Assembly (NCBI RefSeq): GCF_042219825.1
Contig: NZ_JBHJHQ010000003.1
Coordinates: 62,001-126,000, forward strand
Origin: JBHJHP01 sp042219825
GTDB taxonomy: Bacteria > Bacteroidota > Bacteroidia > Bacteroidales > UBA5342
Direction of reading: 5' to 3'
Length of the DNA stretch: 64,000 nucleotides
Of the stretch, positions 25,969-33,746 are shown one piece after another. How positions within the stretch are numbered: position 1 is the first letter of the stretch; each line of letters opens with the position of its first letter. A program made the translations under genes and the position numbers. The notes under the pieces are model-generated. The model searched no databases and was not told the origin of the DNA. It saw only the letters and a list, made by a program, of their open reading frames with translations.

Positions 25969-26000
25969 CAAATGTATGAACAGATTATAATCAGATCAAA
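25969..26000 (-). promoter_or_regulatory. Promoter: TTTG-N20-TACATTTG for the yeiH-like gene
   Basis: On minus, TTTG (26000-25997) and TACATTTG (25976-25969) with a 20-base spacer. It lies 26 bases before the exporter start and overlaps the region where a LysR regulator would bind. Confidence 0.65.
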
Positions 26001-26023
26001 TAGAAAATAATTATAAACTATAA

Positions 26024-26911
26024 CTAAAAATTATAAGAATACAGGAAATCCATAAATAGTTTTGGGGTGAAAGAAGCATTTCCCTGAAGCAGAGCAATCC
26101 TGAATTTACGGTTAAACTGAATGCCTTTCAGGCTAATCTTTACAATTTCTTTTAGCTGCAGTTCTTTTTCTATAGATTTCTCCGAGACCAAAGCAATGCC
26201 ATCAAAGTCCAGCAGAAAATTTTTAATGGCTTCAGTACTTCCAAGATGAATCAGAATGTTCAATTTATCAAGAATAATATTGTGCCGTTTCAGGGATTTC
26301 TGGATCACTTCCAGTGTTCCCGAACCTTTTTCCCTTAAAACAACAGGAATTTCTTTTAAATCGGCAGGAGAAATAACTTTGCGTTTAGCATAAACGCTGT
26401 TACTACTGGCTACTGCAATAATTTCATCGTCCCAAAAGTCGATGTAGCGTATATTCGACTTTGACGATTCATTCTCTACCAAAGCAATATCAACTTCATT
26501 TTCTATCAACTTTTGTTCCATCTCGAACGAATTCCCATTCAAAAGGTACAGCTCTATTTGGGGATACCGTTTATAAAATGCAGCCAGAGCCTTTGGAATA
26601 ACATATTGCGAAATTGTAGAACTTGCCCCTATTCTCAGCGATCCTTTAAAATTATTGTTAATCTGGCCCAACTCAAATTCAATTTCGCGGTACTGTTGCC
26701 TGATAACTTTAAGATAATTATACAACAGCTTACCCGGCTTAGTCAGGTAAATTCTGTTCCCTTTCCTTTCGAAAAGCGCCGTCTGATATTTCCCTTCCAG
26801 CTCCTTAATATGATTGGTTACAGCCGGCTGACTTATTAATAATTCTTCGGCAGCTTTGGAAAAGCTCAAATTTTCGGCAACGGACAAAAATACAATATCT
26901 CTAAAGTTCAT
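26024..26911 (-). CDS. LysR family transcriptional regulator
   Basis: The 295-aa protein has an N-terminal winged helix-turn-helix (about residues 1-60; FLSVAENLSFSKAAEELLISQPAVTNHIKELE) and a C-terminal effector-binding domain (about 88-295; GSLRIGASSTISQYVIP). This is the standard LTTR plan. It is positioned directly upstream of the YeiH-type exporter on the same strand, as YeiE is next to YeiH in enterobacteria, so it likely controls that gene in response to a sulfur compound or another small ligand; the ligand cannot be read from the sequence. A TTTG-N22-TATTTTTG promoter is present upstream. Confidence 0.9.
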   Translation of the reverse strand: MNFRDIVFLSVAENLSFSKAAEELLISQPAVTNHIKELEGKYQTALFERKGNRIYLTKPGKLLYNYLKVIRQQYREIEFELGQINNNFKGSLRIGASSTISQYVIPKALAAFYKRYPQIELYLLNGNSFEMEQKLIENEVDIALVENESSKSNIRYIDFWDDEIIAVASSNSVYAKRKVISPADLKEIPVVLREKGSGTLEVIQKSLKRHNIILDKLNILIHLGSTEAIKNFLLDFDGIALVSEKSIEKELQLKEIVKISLKGIQFNRKFRIALLQGNASFTPKLFMDFLYSYNF

Positions 26912-26942
26912 AGTCCTTTTAAATACTGAGGCACTATTTTAA

Positions 26943-26976
26943 CAAAAATAACTGAATTACCGGTCAGGATCACAAA
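26943..26976 (-). promoter_or_regulatory. Promoter: TTTG-N22-TATTTTTG for the LysR gene
   Basis: On minus, TTTG at 26976-26973 and TATTTTTG at 26950-26943. Confidence 0.5.
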
Positions 26977-26997
26977 ATAAAGTAGCTATAACAAGTT

Positions 26998-27044
26998 ACT
27001 CACCGGGTGATCATTACAAACTTTGTTGCATTCAACCGGTGAGT
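26998..27044. repeat. Inverted repeat downstream of the MATE gene
   Basis: ACTCACCGG and CCGGTGAGT, perfect nine-base arms 29 bases apart, next to the MATE stop codon. No clear T-run follows on minus, so it is an imperfect terminator candidate. Confidence 0.45.
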
Positions 27045-27054
27045 ATTGTTATTA

Positions 27055-28488
27055 TTATACCTCTTTTAATTTCCACTTTCCTTTTTTGAAGGCCATATAG
27101 GCGAAAAAGGTCATAATACTTTCAGCTGTTATAATGGCAAGATAGACACCATGCTGTTCCCAGCCCACCCAATTAGATAACAACCAGGCCAACGGTATTT
27201 CGAACAGCCAGAAACTGATTACATTAATCCTGAAAGGTGTCCGGGTGTCTCCTGCCCCATTCAAAGCAGAAACCATCACCATTCCAAGTCCGTAAGAAAG
27301 AAATCCCAGACTGATGATTCTCAGGCCTTCCGATCCATACCTGATGATTGTTTCGCTGGAAGAAAAAAATTCCAGAAATACAGAAGGGAAAATCACCAGG
27401 ATCAGTCCAAGAATTCCCATAGTAATCATATTTGTTTTGCCAACTATCCATACCGATTTCTCGGCCCTGTCGTGTCGTTCGGCACCCAGGTTCTGCCCTA
27501 CCAATGTAGAGGCAGCATTTGCTATTCCAAAACATGGCAACAAAGCAAATACAACAATACGCAGTGCAATTGTATAACCTGCCAACACATCACTGCCATA
27601 AATGGCAATTATGCGCACCAGAATGATCCAGCTGGATGTTGCTACAATGTACTGACTGATAGAGCCCCATGACAGATCCAGCAGCTTTTTTATCAGCTTT
27701 TTATCCGGTAGCAGACTAATACCTTTAAATTTAATACGCCCTTTGCCTTTTATCAAAAGATAAAGCTGCAGAAGTACTGCAAGACTCCTCCCTATAGTTG
27801 TTGCCACAGCAGCACCTTCCACTCCCATTTCGGGAAACGGTCCGATTCCGAATATGAGCAAAGGGTCAAGGATTATATTGATGCCATTGGCAAACCCCAG
27901 CACATACATCGACAGCACAGGATTTCCGGCACTACGAAATACGCCGTTAATAATAAACAGTAGAATTATACTCAGGTTTCCGCCCAGCATCACCGATGTA
28001 TATCCAGACATCTGATCAATGATTACCTGCTCAGCTCCCATTAACCGCAGAATGTCTTTGGCAAAAATTATTCCAGGGACGGCAATCAGAGCCGAAATAA
28101 ATACCCCGGTAATGATGGCCTGATAAGCTGATCGTGCAGCAACGCCATATCGCTTTTCTCCAATCCTTCGGCTCACCATGGCTGAAACGCCGGTACTTAA
28201 TCCTATACCAAGCGCATATACAATAGTAATCAGCGACTCTGTAATGCCAACAGTGGCTATTGCCTCTGCTCCCAGCTTACTCACGTAAAAAATATCTGCA
28301 ATGGCAAATACAGATTCCATCAGCATTTCCAGAACCATTGGAACTGCCAGAATAAATATGGCTTTGTTGATGCTTCCGGTAGTAAAATCTTTTTCGTTAC
28401 CACGCAGGGCATCCATAATGTCATGTTTGATTTCCCTGTAGTTTAAGCGGGTAGTTCTTTTTTTTATATTTTGTTTCAGTTTTTCCAT
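27055..28488 (-). CDS. MATE family efflux transporter
   Basis: The 477-aa inner-membrane transporter has about 12 hydrophobic segments in two halves and the NorM/DinF-type motifs: AIFILAVPMVLEMLMES, IADIFYVSKLGAEAIATVG, SAMVSRRIGEKR and FRSAGNP. MATE proteins export cationic drugs or metabolites using Na+ or H+. A family-typical motif (IMDALRGNEKDFTTG) begins near residue 24, so the first 16 or so residues are a basic extension. The chosen ATG lies inside the end of a 41-codon ORF (28476-28601) that has a strong ribosome-binding site, whereas the MATE start has none, implying translational coupling. Substrate unknown. Confidence 0.92.
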   Translation of the reverse strand: MEKLKQNIKKRTTRLNYREIKHDIMDALRGNEKDFTTGSINKAIFILAVPMVLEMLMESVFAIADIFYVSKLGAEAIATVGITESLITIVYALGIGLSTGVSAMVSRRIGEKRYGVAARSAYQAIITGVFISALIAVPGIIFAKDILRLMGAEQVIIDQMSGYTSVMLGGNLSIILLFIINGVFRSAGNPVLSMYVLGFANGINIILDPLLIFGIGPFPEMGVEGAAVATTIGRSLAVLLQLYLLIKGKGRIKFKGISLLPDKKLIKKLLDLSWGSISQYIVATSSWIILVRIIAIYGSDVLAGYTIALRIVVFALLPCFGIANAASTLVGQNLGAERHDRAEKSVWIVGKTNMITMGILGLILVIFPSVFLEFFSSSETIIRYGSEGLRIISLGFLSYGLGMVMVSALNGAGDTRTPFRINVISFWLFEIPLAWLLSNWVGWEQHGVYLAIITAESIMTFFAYMAFKKGKWKLKEV

Positions 28489-28601
28489 TTTTGTTGCCGT
28501 AATCGATTTTTATGTCGGTTAATATTCTCTGAATAAACAGCATTATTCACTCGTTTTGATAAATCCGGTAAGTACCGATATAATAATTCGATTGTCTTCA
28601 T
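28476..28601 (-). CDS. Unannotated 41-aa small ORF overlapping the MATE start
   Basis: On minus, an AGGAGG Shine-Dalgarno (28614-28609) sits seven bases before an ATG that opens a 41-codon frame. The peptide starts MKTIELLYRYLPDLSK and has a basic C-terminus (RHKNRLRQQKWKN). Its TGA stop lies 10 bases inside the MATE coding sequence, so the frames overlap by 13 bases. The strong SD is unusual for this phylum and this window, and the MATE gene lacks one. A consensus promoter lies about 120 bases upstream. It could be a regulatory leader peptide, a coupling ORF or a genuine small protein; no homologue is recognised. Confidence 0.6.
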   Translation of the reverse strand: MKTIELLYRYLPDLSKRVNNAVYSENINRHKNRLRQQKWKN

Positions 28602-28608
28602 AACAATT

Positions 28609-28614
28609 CCTCCT
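28609..28614 (-). promoter_or_regulatory. Strong ribosome-binding site (AGGAGG) of the 41-aa ORF
   Basis: Perfect Shine-Dalgarno core, seven bases from the ATG at 28601. It decides the start of the small ORF. Confidence 0.7.
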
Positions 28615-28662
28615 GATTAAAAGATTAATAAATAAAAAAATAAATGGTAAATGTGGATGTGG

Positions 28663-28682
28663 GGTCTACTGTTTAGCAGACC
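28663..28682 (-). other. Hairpin in the MATE leader
   Basis: GGTCT ... AGACC arms in the transcribed leader between promoter and small ORF. The rest of the 28489-28789 gap holds only the small ORF, this hairpin and the promoter. Confidence 0.4.
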
Positions 28683-28723
28683 AGATCCGGGGTGATATGA
28701 AAGCGATTAATTTTCATGATGCG

Positions 28724-28756
28724 CAAATTTATGAAAATTAATTTTTGTACGCCAAA
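28724..28756 (-). promoter_or_regulatory. Promoter: TTTG-N21-TAAATTTG for the small ORF/MATE unit
   Basis: On minus, TTTG at 28756-28753 and TAAATTTG at 28731-28724. Transcription should start near 28717, giving a leader of about 115 bases before the small ORF. Confidence 0.65.
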
Positions 28757-28789
28757 TAAATTTTATGATAGTCACAAAATGAATTGAAC

Positions 28790-30430
28790 TTATCCGATGA
28801 ATTGCATCTTCCCATTTACTATTAAGCCATCCAGCTTCATAGCTTTGACTGCATCTATTGCATCGGTTTTAGTATGCACAATGGGTTCTCCCCTCTGATT
28901 AAAGGAGGTATTAATCAAGGCTTTGATGTTATATTTCTGATCCAGTATTTTCAATAATTCGTACATCCATGGATTATCCTCCTTTCGAAACAATGCCTGA
29001 ATCCGGGCAGTACCATCCACATGCGTAGCACCTTCCAACTCATTCTTATGATGTGTAACCGGAGCATCGTACAGCATATATTTCTTTAAATGATGTGCCA
29101 GCGTATTTGTAAAATACGGCACATTTTCTGCCAGCATAAGAGGTGCTACAGGCCTGTACCATTCACGTTGCTTCATTTCACAACTCACTTTTTGAGCCAG
29201 TGATTTGGAATCTGCCCTGGCAATAATACTCCGGTTACCTAAGGCTCGCGGACCGCATTCGCCATAACCATTACATATGCCAAAGACTTTGCCCCGTGCA
29301 ATACCATCCGCAACATTGCTGACCACTCCAGTATCTATTTCTACTTTATAGTCTTCAATTCCCCATGAGTTAATATACGGCGGGATTTTTTCTATTGTAT
29401 TCCCTTTTTGATATTCCATAAAAGCCGCTGCACCAAGTGCCAGTCCGCTGTCATCCGTACAAGGTGGAATATATATCGAACTAAATAATCCGGAATCTAC
29501 TAACCTGCTATTCGCAATTATATTCAAAGCTGAACCACCGCTGTAATATAAATGATCAGCTCCTGTTTTTTGTTTCAGCATTCCCATCTTCGTCAGTAAT
29601 GTTTCCACCCAATACTCATGCATGGTGGCAGCAACATTCTGTATGTATGGATTATTCTGATCATACTCGTTCAGCTTAATTCCAAACTCCTTCTCTGATG
29701 ATTTAAGGAAAAAAGAAGGTTTACCCCAGGTATCCTGAAAAAACTTATGCTGTTCTAAAAATGCACGAATCTTTTCATCCGGGTCACCATATCCTGCAAA
29801 TCCCATAAATTTTCCCGGAACACTGTGTTGATCTGTAAATGTTGCTCCTATAATATTAAACGTAAGCGCATTTGCATTAAAAAGTGAACTTAACTGTTTC
29901 AGTTCCCAGTGGGCTTCAACAGGAATCAGTTTTTTATTTTTAAAATGCCAGGCAGAAAAGTTGCTTTTACTGGCTCCACCGTCAAAATGAATTAACAGGC
30001 TGTTTTCCTTAAATCCTTTATAAAAAGGCAGATTAGAAAATATATGTGCCAGTTCATGGTTTACCACATAAGCCTGCTTCGGACCATCAAGAAACCAGCA
30101 ACCTGGCTCTTCCAAACCGGCAGATAATTCTTTTACAGGACCAGCCTCCACCCGGATTTTACCATCATTTGTAATAAAGCTTCTACCCTGCACGGAATCA
30201 ACAGAGACCAGGTCAAAATCCTTTTTCAATAATCCGGCATCTTTCAGTAAATCATATAAATGATCCTGCAAACGGTTATCGCGCTTTATCCTTGTTTTAC
30301 GTTCAAGGTGCAGATATTTCATTAGCTTACCATCCTGCATGACGGCGATAGCATGATCGTGCGCATACGCAATTGTACCGGCAGGATAGCATTCCGGAAT
30401 GGCATATACGGCAACAGTTGGTTTTCCCAT
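28790..30430 (-). CDS. NodU/CmcH-type carbamoyltransferase
   Basis: The 546-aa protein has the two-part carbamoyltransferase layout: an ASKHA-fold N-terminal domain with a His-rich metal site (HELAHIFSNLPF, LIHFDGGASKSN, YYSGGSALN) and a C-terminal domain with GYGECGPRALGNRSI and LINTSFNQRGEPIVHT. Relatives transfer a carbamoyl group from carbamoyl phosphate through a carbamoyl-adenylate to hydroxyls of nodulation factors, antibiotics or glycans. Its start is six bases past the stop of a polytopic membrane protein gene, and a PBP4-type carboxypeptidase precedes that, so the substrate may be an envelope glycan; this is inference. No other biosynthetic genes surround it. Confidence 0.9.
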   Translation of the reverse strand: MGKPTVAVYAIPECYPAGTIAYAHDHAIAVMQDGKLMKYLHLERKTRIKRDNRLQDHLYDLLKDAGLLKKDFDLVSVDSVQGRSFITNDGKIRVEAGPVKELSAGLEEPGCWFLDGPKQAYVVNHELAHIFSNLPFYKGFKENSLLIHFDGGASKSNFSAWHFKNKKLIPVEAHWELKQLSSLFNANALTFNIIGATFTDQHSVPGKFMGFAGYGDPDEKIRAFLEQHKFFQDTWGKPSFFLKSSEKEFGIKLNEYDQNNPYIQNVAATMHEYWVETLLTKMGMLKQKTGADHLYYSGGSALNIIANSRLVDSGLFSSIYIPPCTDDSGLALGAAAFMEYQKGNTIEKIPPYINSWGIEDYKVEIDTGVVSNVADGIARGKVFGICNGYGECGPRALGNRSIIARADSKSLAQKVSCEMKQREWYRPVAPLMLAENVPYFTNTLAHHLKKYMLYDAPVTHHKNELEGATHVDGTARIQALFRKEDNPWMYELLKILDQKYNIKALINTSFNQRGEPIVHTKTDAIDAVKAMKLDGLIVNGKMQFIG

Positions 30431-30435
30431 CCGGA

Positions 30436-31410
30436 TCAGAATTTAACGATGAAACTGATCAGCAACATGATAAGATAGGTGTAGTACATCAGTCGTTTTG
30501 CCCTTACACTGATGCGGATCCAAAGACCTGAAAGTATTATTCCGGCTGAAAGTGAGCCATAAACGAGACTGGCCTGCAACGGCAGAATCCCAATAATAAA
30601 TAACAGAAAATTAGCCAGCATAAACACAATAAAAATTTCCATGCTGCGCCGCGAAATGGTATTCAAACGTTCCCGGTATCGCAAAAATGAAAAAAAACCA
30701 ATAACAACAAACAGTGCTACACCCAAAAACATGGGCCAGAAACCATCAGGAATGCTCTGCATATCCCAGCCTTTAAACTGCATGGTTTCTTTAATCGGGA
30801 TAAGGATTGTATCAACTGACCCAAACACATAAAATGCCCCTAGAACTATCATGTATGGCAGAATCACCCCCAGTAAAGATGCCTGAAAAGCCCTGAAATT
30901 AAAACTTTTCTGCATTGATGCAGCAATCCATAACACCGGAAGAAAAAATAAGACCTGGAACTGTATAAAACTGCCTATCGAAAGGATTAATGAAGCATTA
31001 ATAATGTTATATCTGTTATCGCTACCTTCTTTGATGGATAAAATCGCATACAGTGAAAAAAATACAAATAAAAAGCTGAAATGCGTTGCACATAATGTTT
31101 GCATATACGGTCCGGCTACGATCAGTGTTCCGGCAATAAAATAAGGGAAATAACTTCGTTGCGTAAGAATGATAAACCTGTCGTTGATTATATAGGAAAA
31201 AAATGCAATGATATTGGCAATCACAAACAGAGTAACCGCATTCACATATTTATTTTCAGAAAATCTGCTGACCAGAGAATCTGCCAAAGGCAAAAACTTA
31301 ATTGTTGGATGATAATCATAAGGGACATACAGATTCAGTACAATAAGTGCTATGGTTAATAACACTGTAGTTAAAATGGATACTGATTTTAAATAGTGAC
31401 TGATTATCAT
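30436..31410 (-). CDS. Polytopic membrane protein (DUF6427-like)
   Basis: The 324-aa product is almost entirely hydrophobic, with roughly nine to ten predicted membrane segments, short loops and a Phe/Ile/Leu-rich composition. It resembles the DUF6427 group found in Bacteroidota, though I hold that name only moderately. No transporter or glycosyltransferase signature is evident. It is sandwiched between a PBP4-type carboxypeptidase (four-base ATGA overlap) and a carbamoyltransferase (five-base gap), so all three are surely one operon. A role linked to envelope building or modification follows from that setting only. Confidence 0.7.
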   Translation of the reverse strand: MIISHYLKSVSILTTVLLTIALIVLNLYVPYDYHPTIKFLPLADSLVSRFSENKYVNAVTLFVIANIIAFFSYIINDRFIILTQRSYFPYFIAGTLIVAGPYMQTLCATHFSFLFVFFSLYAILSIKEGSDNRYNIINASLILSIGSFIQFQVLFFLPVLWIAASMQKSFNFRAFQASLLGVILPYMIVLGAFYVFGSVDTILIPIKETMQFKGWDMQSIPDGFWPMFLGVALFVVIGFFSFLRYRERLNTISRRSMEIFIVFMLANFLLFIIGILPLQASLVYGSLSAGIILSGLWIRISVRAKRLMYYTYLIMLLISFIVKF

Positions 31411-32795
31411 AATGTCTCAATCATTTGGCTCAGCCAGGCCTCAATATCCTGGATGACTTTTTTTTGTGAACATGTAAATTTATTCACCATTATCGAAAAT
31501 GCAAATGTCTTCCCGTCTTTTTTAATATATCCTGCATAACAGCGGGTATTGTCCATTGATCCGGATTTGGCAAGAACTATCGCACTTTTTAAATCCCTGA
31601 GAAAATAACTGACCGATCCTTCTCTGCCTGCCTGTGGAATGGTTTCCATAAATGGTTTACCCGCTCTGCCGGTTGTAGCCATATAGACCAGAACATCTGT
31701 CATAAACTTTGCAGACACTGCATCGGAAGGCGACAAGCCTGATCCATCATACATAAAACATGATGCCGTAGGGATACCTCTTTTCTCCCAGAATGTTTTC
31801 AGATCATTGGTAATTTGATGAATATCTCCGTCTGGCTGCAATGCTCTGAACAGATGTTCAGCAAAAAGATTGTTACTATTAAAATTTACATTTTCAGCAA
31901 TCTCATGTAACGAAGGCGAAAGGGTTTCTGTAATTTTTAGTCCGGCCTGAACCGGATTGTAAGAGAGTACCACATCTCCACTCACCTTGACTCCTGAAGT
32001 CAATAGCTTTTCTTTCAGCATTTCCAGTAAAACCTTCGGGGGATCAGGAATTGAACCCTTTATGGGAAAGTCAATTTTATTGGCAGGAACTGAACCTCTA
32101 ACGACCCTTTGCAGCTCAAATGGTCCTCCATAAATATAAGCGCTGTCCCTAATCAAAGGACTTCCGACTGCCTCTATATTAAACGTCATGCCTTTGATCT
32201 GAGGATCAACAGAAGCAACCCTTGCTTTAGCACCAACCTTTGCAGGATAAAATGTTAATGTGTAATAGTTATCAAAACAACTTAAAGGATATACACCCGC
32301 ACCATAGTAATTCCCAATATCCTCCCAAATCCACCTTGATGGGATGGGTTCAGGGTAAAATAATGAAAGGTCAGCAACAATATCCCCTTTTATTTCCGTA
32401 ATTCCTTTATTTTTAATTGCTGTGACCCAGTCTTCTAAAAAGCTGTAAATATTACTGTTAAAATATCGGGATCCCAAAGTTGGATCACCACCGCCTTTTA
32501 TGATCAGATCACCCTTCAGGACTCCTTTTACTGGCATAGCTGAAGCCAAAACCTCAGTTTTAAACCGGTAATCCTTCCCGAGCTTTTCCAAAGCTGTGGC
32601 TGTAGTAATCAGTTTTAATGTTGAAGCCGGGACCAAACTTTTATCCTGGTTTAATGATTTAACCGATTTACCGGTTGCAACATCAACCACAGAAAATCCT
32701 AAAGATGCATGTTGATATTCCTCAGTTTGAAATTGCGAATGGCATTTAAATGCAAAAAATATTAGACTAATTATGATGAAACCGGATTTTCCCAT
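31407..32795 (-). CDS. dacB: D-alanyl-D-alanine carboxypeptidase/endopeptidase (PBP4/DacB family)
   Basis: The 462-aa exported enzyme has a signal peptide (about residues 1-20) and the three class C penicillin-binding motifs: SxxK at Ser58-Lys61 (PASTLKLIT), SxN in NFNSNNLFAEHLF and the KSG box in VLAKSGSMDNTR, the last replacing the more usual KTG. The large insertion between SxxK and SxN is characteristic of PBP4. It should trim pentapeptides and cleave cross-links in peptidoglycan, in the periplasm. It leads a three-gene operon with a membrane protein and a carbamoyltransferase. Confidence 0.93.
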   Translation of the reverse strand: MGKSGFIIISLIFFAFKCHSQFQTEEYQHASLGFSVVDVATGKSVKSLNQDKSLVPASTLKLITTATALEKLGKDYRFKTEVLASAMPVKGVLKGDLIIKGGGDPTLGSRYFNSNIYSFLEDWVTAIKNKGITEIKGDIVADLSLFYPEPIPSRWIWEDIGNYYGAGVYPLSCFDNYYTLTFYPAKVGAKARVASVDPQIKGMTFNIEAVGSPLIRDSAYIYGGPFELQRVVRGSVPANKIDFPIKGSIPDPPKVLLEMLKEKLLTSGVKVSGDVVLSYNPVQAGLKITETLSPSLHEIAENVNFNSNNLFAEHLFRALQPDGDIHQITNDLKTFWEKRGIPTASCFMYDGSGLSPSDAVSAKFMTDVLVYMATTGRAGKPFMETIPQAGREGSVSYFLRDLKSAIVLAKSGSMDNTRCYAGYIKKDGKTFAFSIMVNKFTCSQKKVIQDIEAWLSQMIETL

Positions 32796-32892
32796 TCAGA
32801 GTTTTTTGTAAAAATATTCAATATAATGCAAGCAGGAAAATAAAAAGCAGAGAGTACCGGTATATTGACGAAAATTACAGGGCTTCAACTAA

Positions 32893-32912
32893 AAAGACTG
32901 TTCAAAAGTCAA
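32893..32912 (-). terminator. Weak terminator-like hairpin after the Cys-cluster gene
   Basis: On minus: GACT, a loop, AGTC, then TTTTT. The short stem makes this tentative. Confidence 0.35.
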
Positions 32913-32964
32913 TAATATTCTCATAGCCTTTTTAAACTTAAATTCCCTAAAGGAAGTCGCTGAA

Positions 32965-33002
32965 AATCAGGCTCCCTTCAGGGGTTTGGGGTAAACCTGA
33001 TT
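32965..33002. repeat. Structured palindromic element
   Basis: AATCAGG and CCTGATT arms enclose an inner CCCTTCAGGG hairpin. It lies just past the stop of the Cys-cluster gene in a gap with no coding potential. It resembles a REP-type element but shares no stem sequence with the 35133-35815 family. Confidence 0.45.
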
Positions 33003-33031
33003 ATTAGATAATCTTATGCCTTCAACAAAGG

Positions 33032-33604
33032 TTATCCCGTTCGTTTTCCTTTAAAACTGTAATGGAATAAAACCACTTCTATTGCTTTCAGGATCGCTTT
33101 ATTTATGGGTAACATAGGAACGCATAGCGATCTGTCAATATCCATTAACCGGTAATAAAATTCCGACATTACTGGTGGATTAACAGGTGCGGCAGCTATT
33201 TTATTGCCTTGTCCCTCCTTAATTATTTTACAGGTAGACAATTGAATCTCACCATTTTTATTCGAAAACCCTGAATACCCAAACATGCGGCATATCAGTC
33301 CACGGTATTTATAATTAGAACAACCCTTAATTTCACCTCCATTTACCGCAAAGGGAACAAGTAGTTTACAAATAGTATTGAACCCATTGTTCTGAAGCTC
33401 ATCATAAAACGTTTCCGCTTCACCCTTTTTATAAAGATCATATGCTAATGGCAAAAACTCAAGAACGGTCGCCTGAATATCAGGTTTTGTACAACAGGAA
33501 TAACAATTCAGCTCACAGAATATATGAGAACTTTTACGGTATGATACAACAACCTTATCGGCTTCCGCAAATACTTTGCGCACTGCCAGAACTTTATGGT
33601 ACAT
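33032..33604 (-). CDS. YkgJ-type cysteine-cluster protein
   Basis: The 190-aa protein contains two cysteine groups separated by a helical linker: CELNCYSCCT (about residues 29-38) and CSNYKYRGLICRMFGYSG (about 94-111), plus a later Cys in STCKI and one near the C-terminus. This is the pattern of the YkgJ/CxxCxxCC zinc- or iron-binding cluster family, to which a metal-chaperone or Fe-S role has been ascribed without firm proof. No membrane segments or signal peptide. It is transcribed alone from a TAATTTTG promoter. Function beyond metal binding is unknown. Confidence 0.75.
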   Translation of the reverse strand: MYHKVLAVRKVFAEADKVVVSYRKSSHIFCELNCYSCCTKPDIQATVLEFLPLAYDLYKKGEAETFYDELQNNGFNTICKLLVPFAVNGGEIKGCSNYKYRGLICRMFGYSGFSNKNGEIQLSTCKIIKEGQGNKIAAAPVNPPVMSEFYYRLMDIDRSLCVPMLPINKAILKAIEVVLFHYSFKGKRTG

Positions 33605-33629
33605 TCAGAATTAAAAATCATTCTGACGC

Positions 33630-33637
33630 CAAAATTA
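33630..33637 (-). promoter_or_regulatory. Putative -7 element (TAATTTTG) for the Cys-cluster gene
   Basis: Exact TAnnTTTG on minus, 25 bases before the start. Confidence 0.5.
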
Positions 33638-33746
33638 TACATAAAACAATTTCCATATTCAGGTGATAGAAAATATTTTTCAAATCAATTAATACACACA
33701 TTTTCAGATCATTACATGTTTATTTTTATTTCCGTATATTCGTAAA

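Noticed and set aside
26998..27044. Inverted repeat as the MATE terminator
   Set aside because: The arms are perfect but the loop is long and no T-run follows on minus, so it is listed as a repeat instead.
33735..33742. TATATTCG as the promoter of the AGCS symporter
   Set aside because: It lies only five bases before the ATG, so transcription would begin at or inside the coding region; kept as a remark only.
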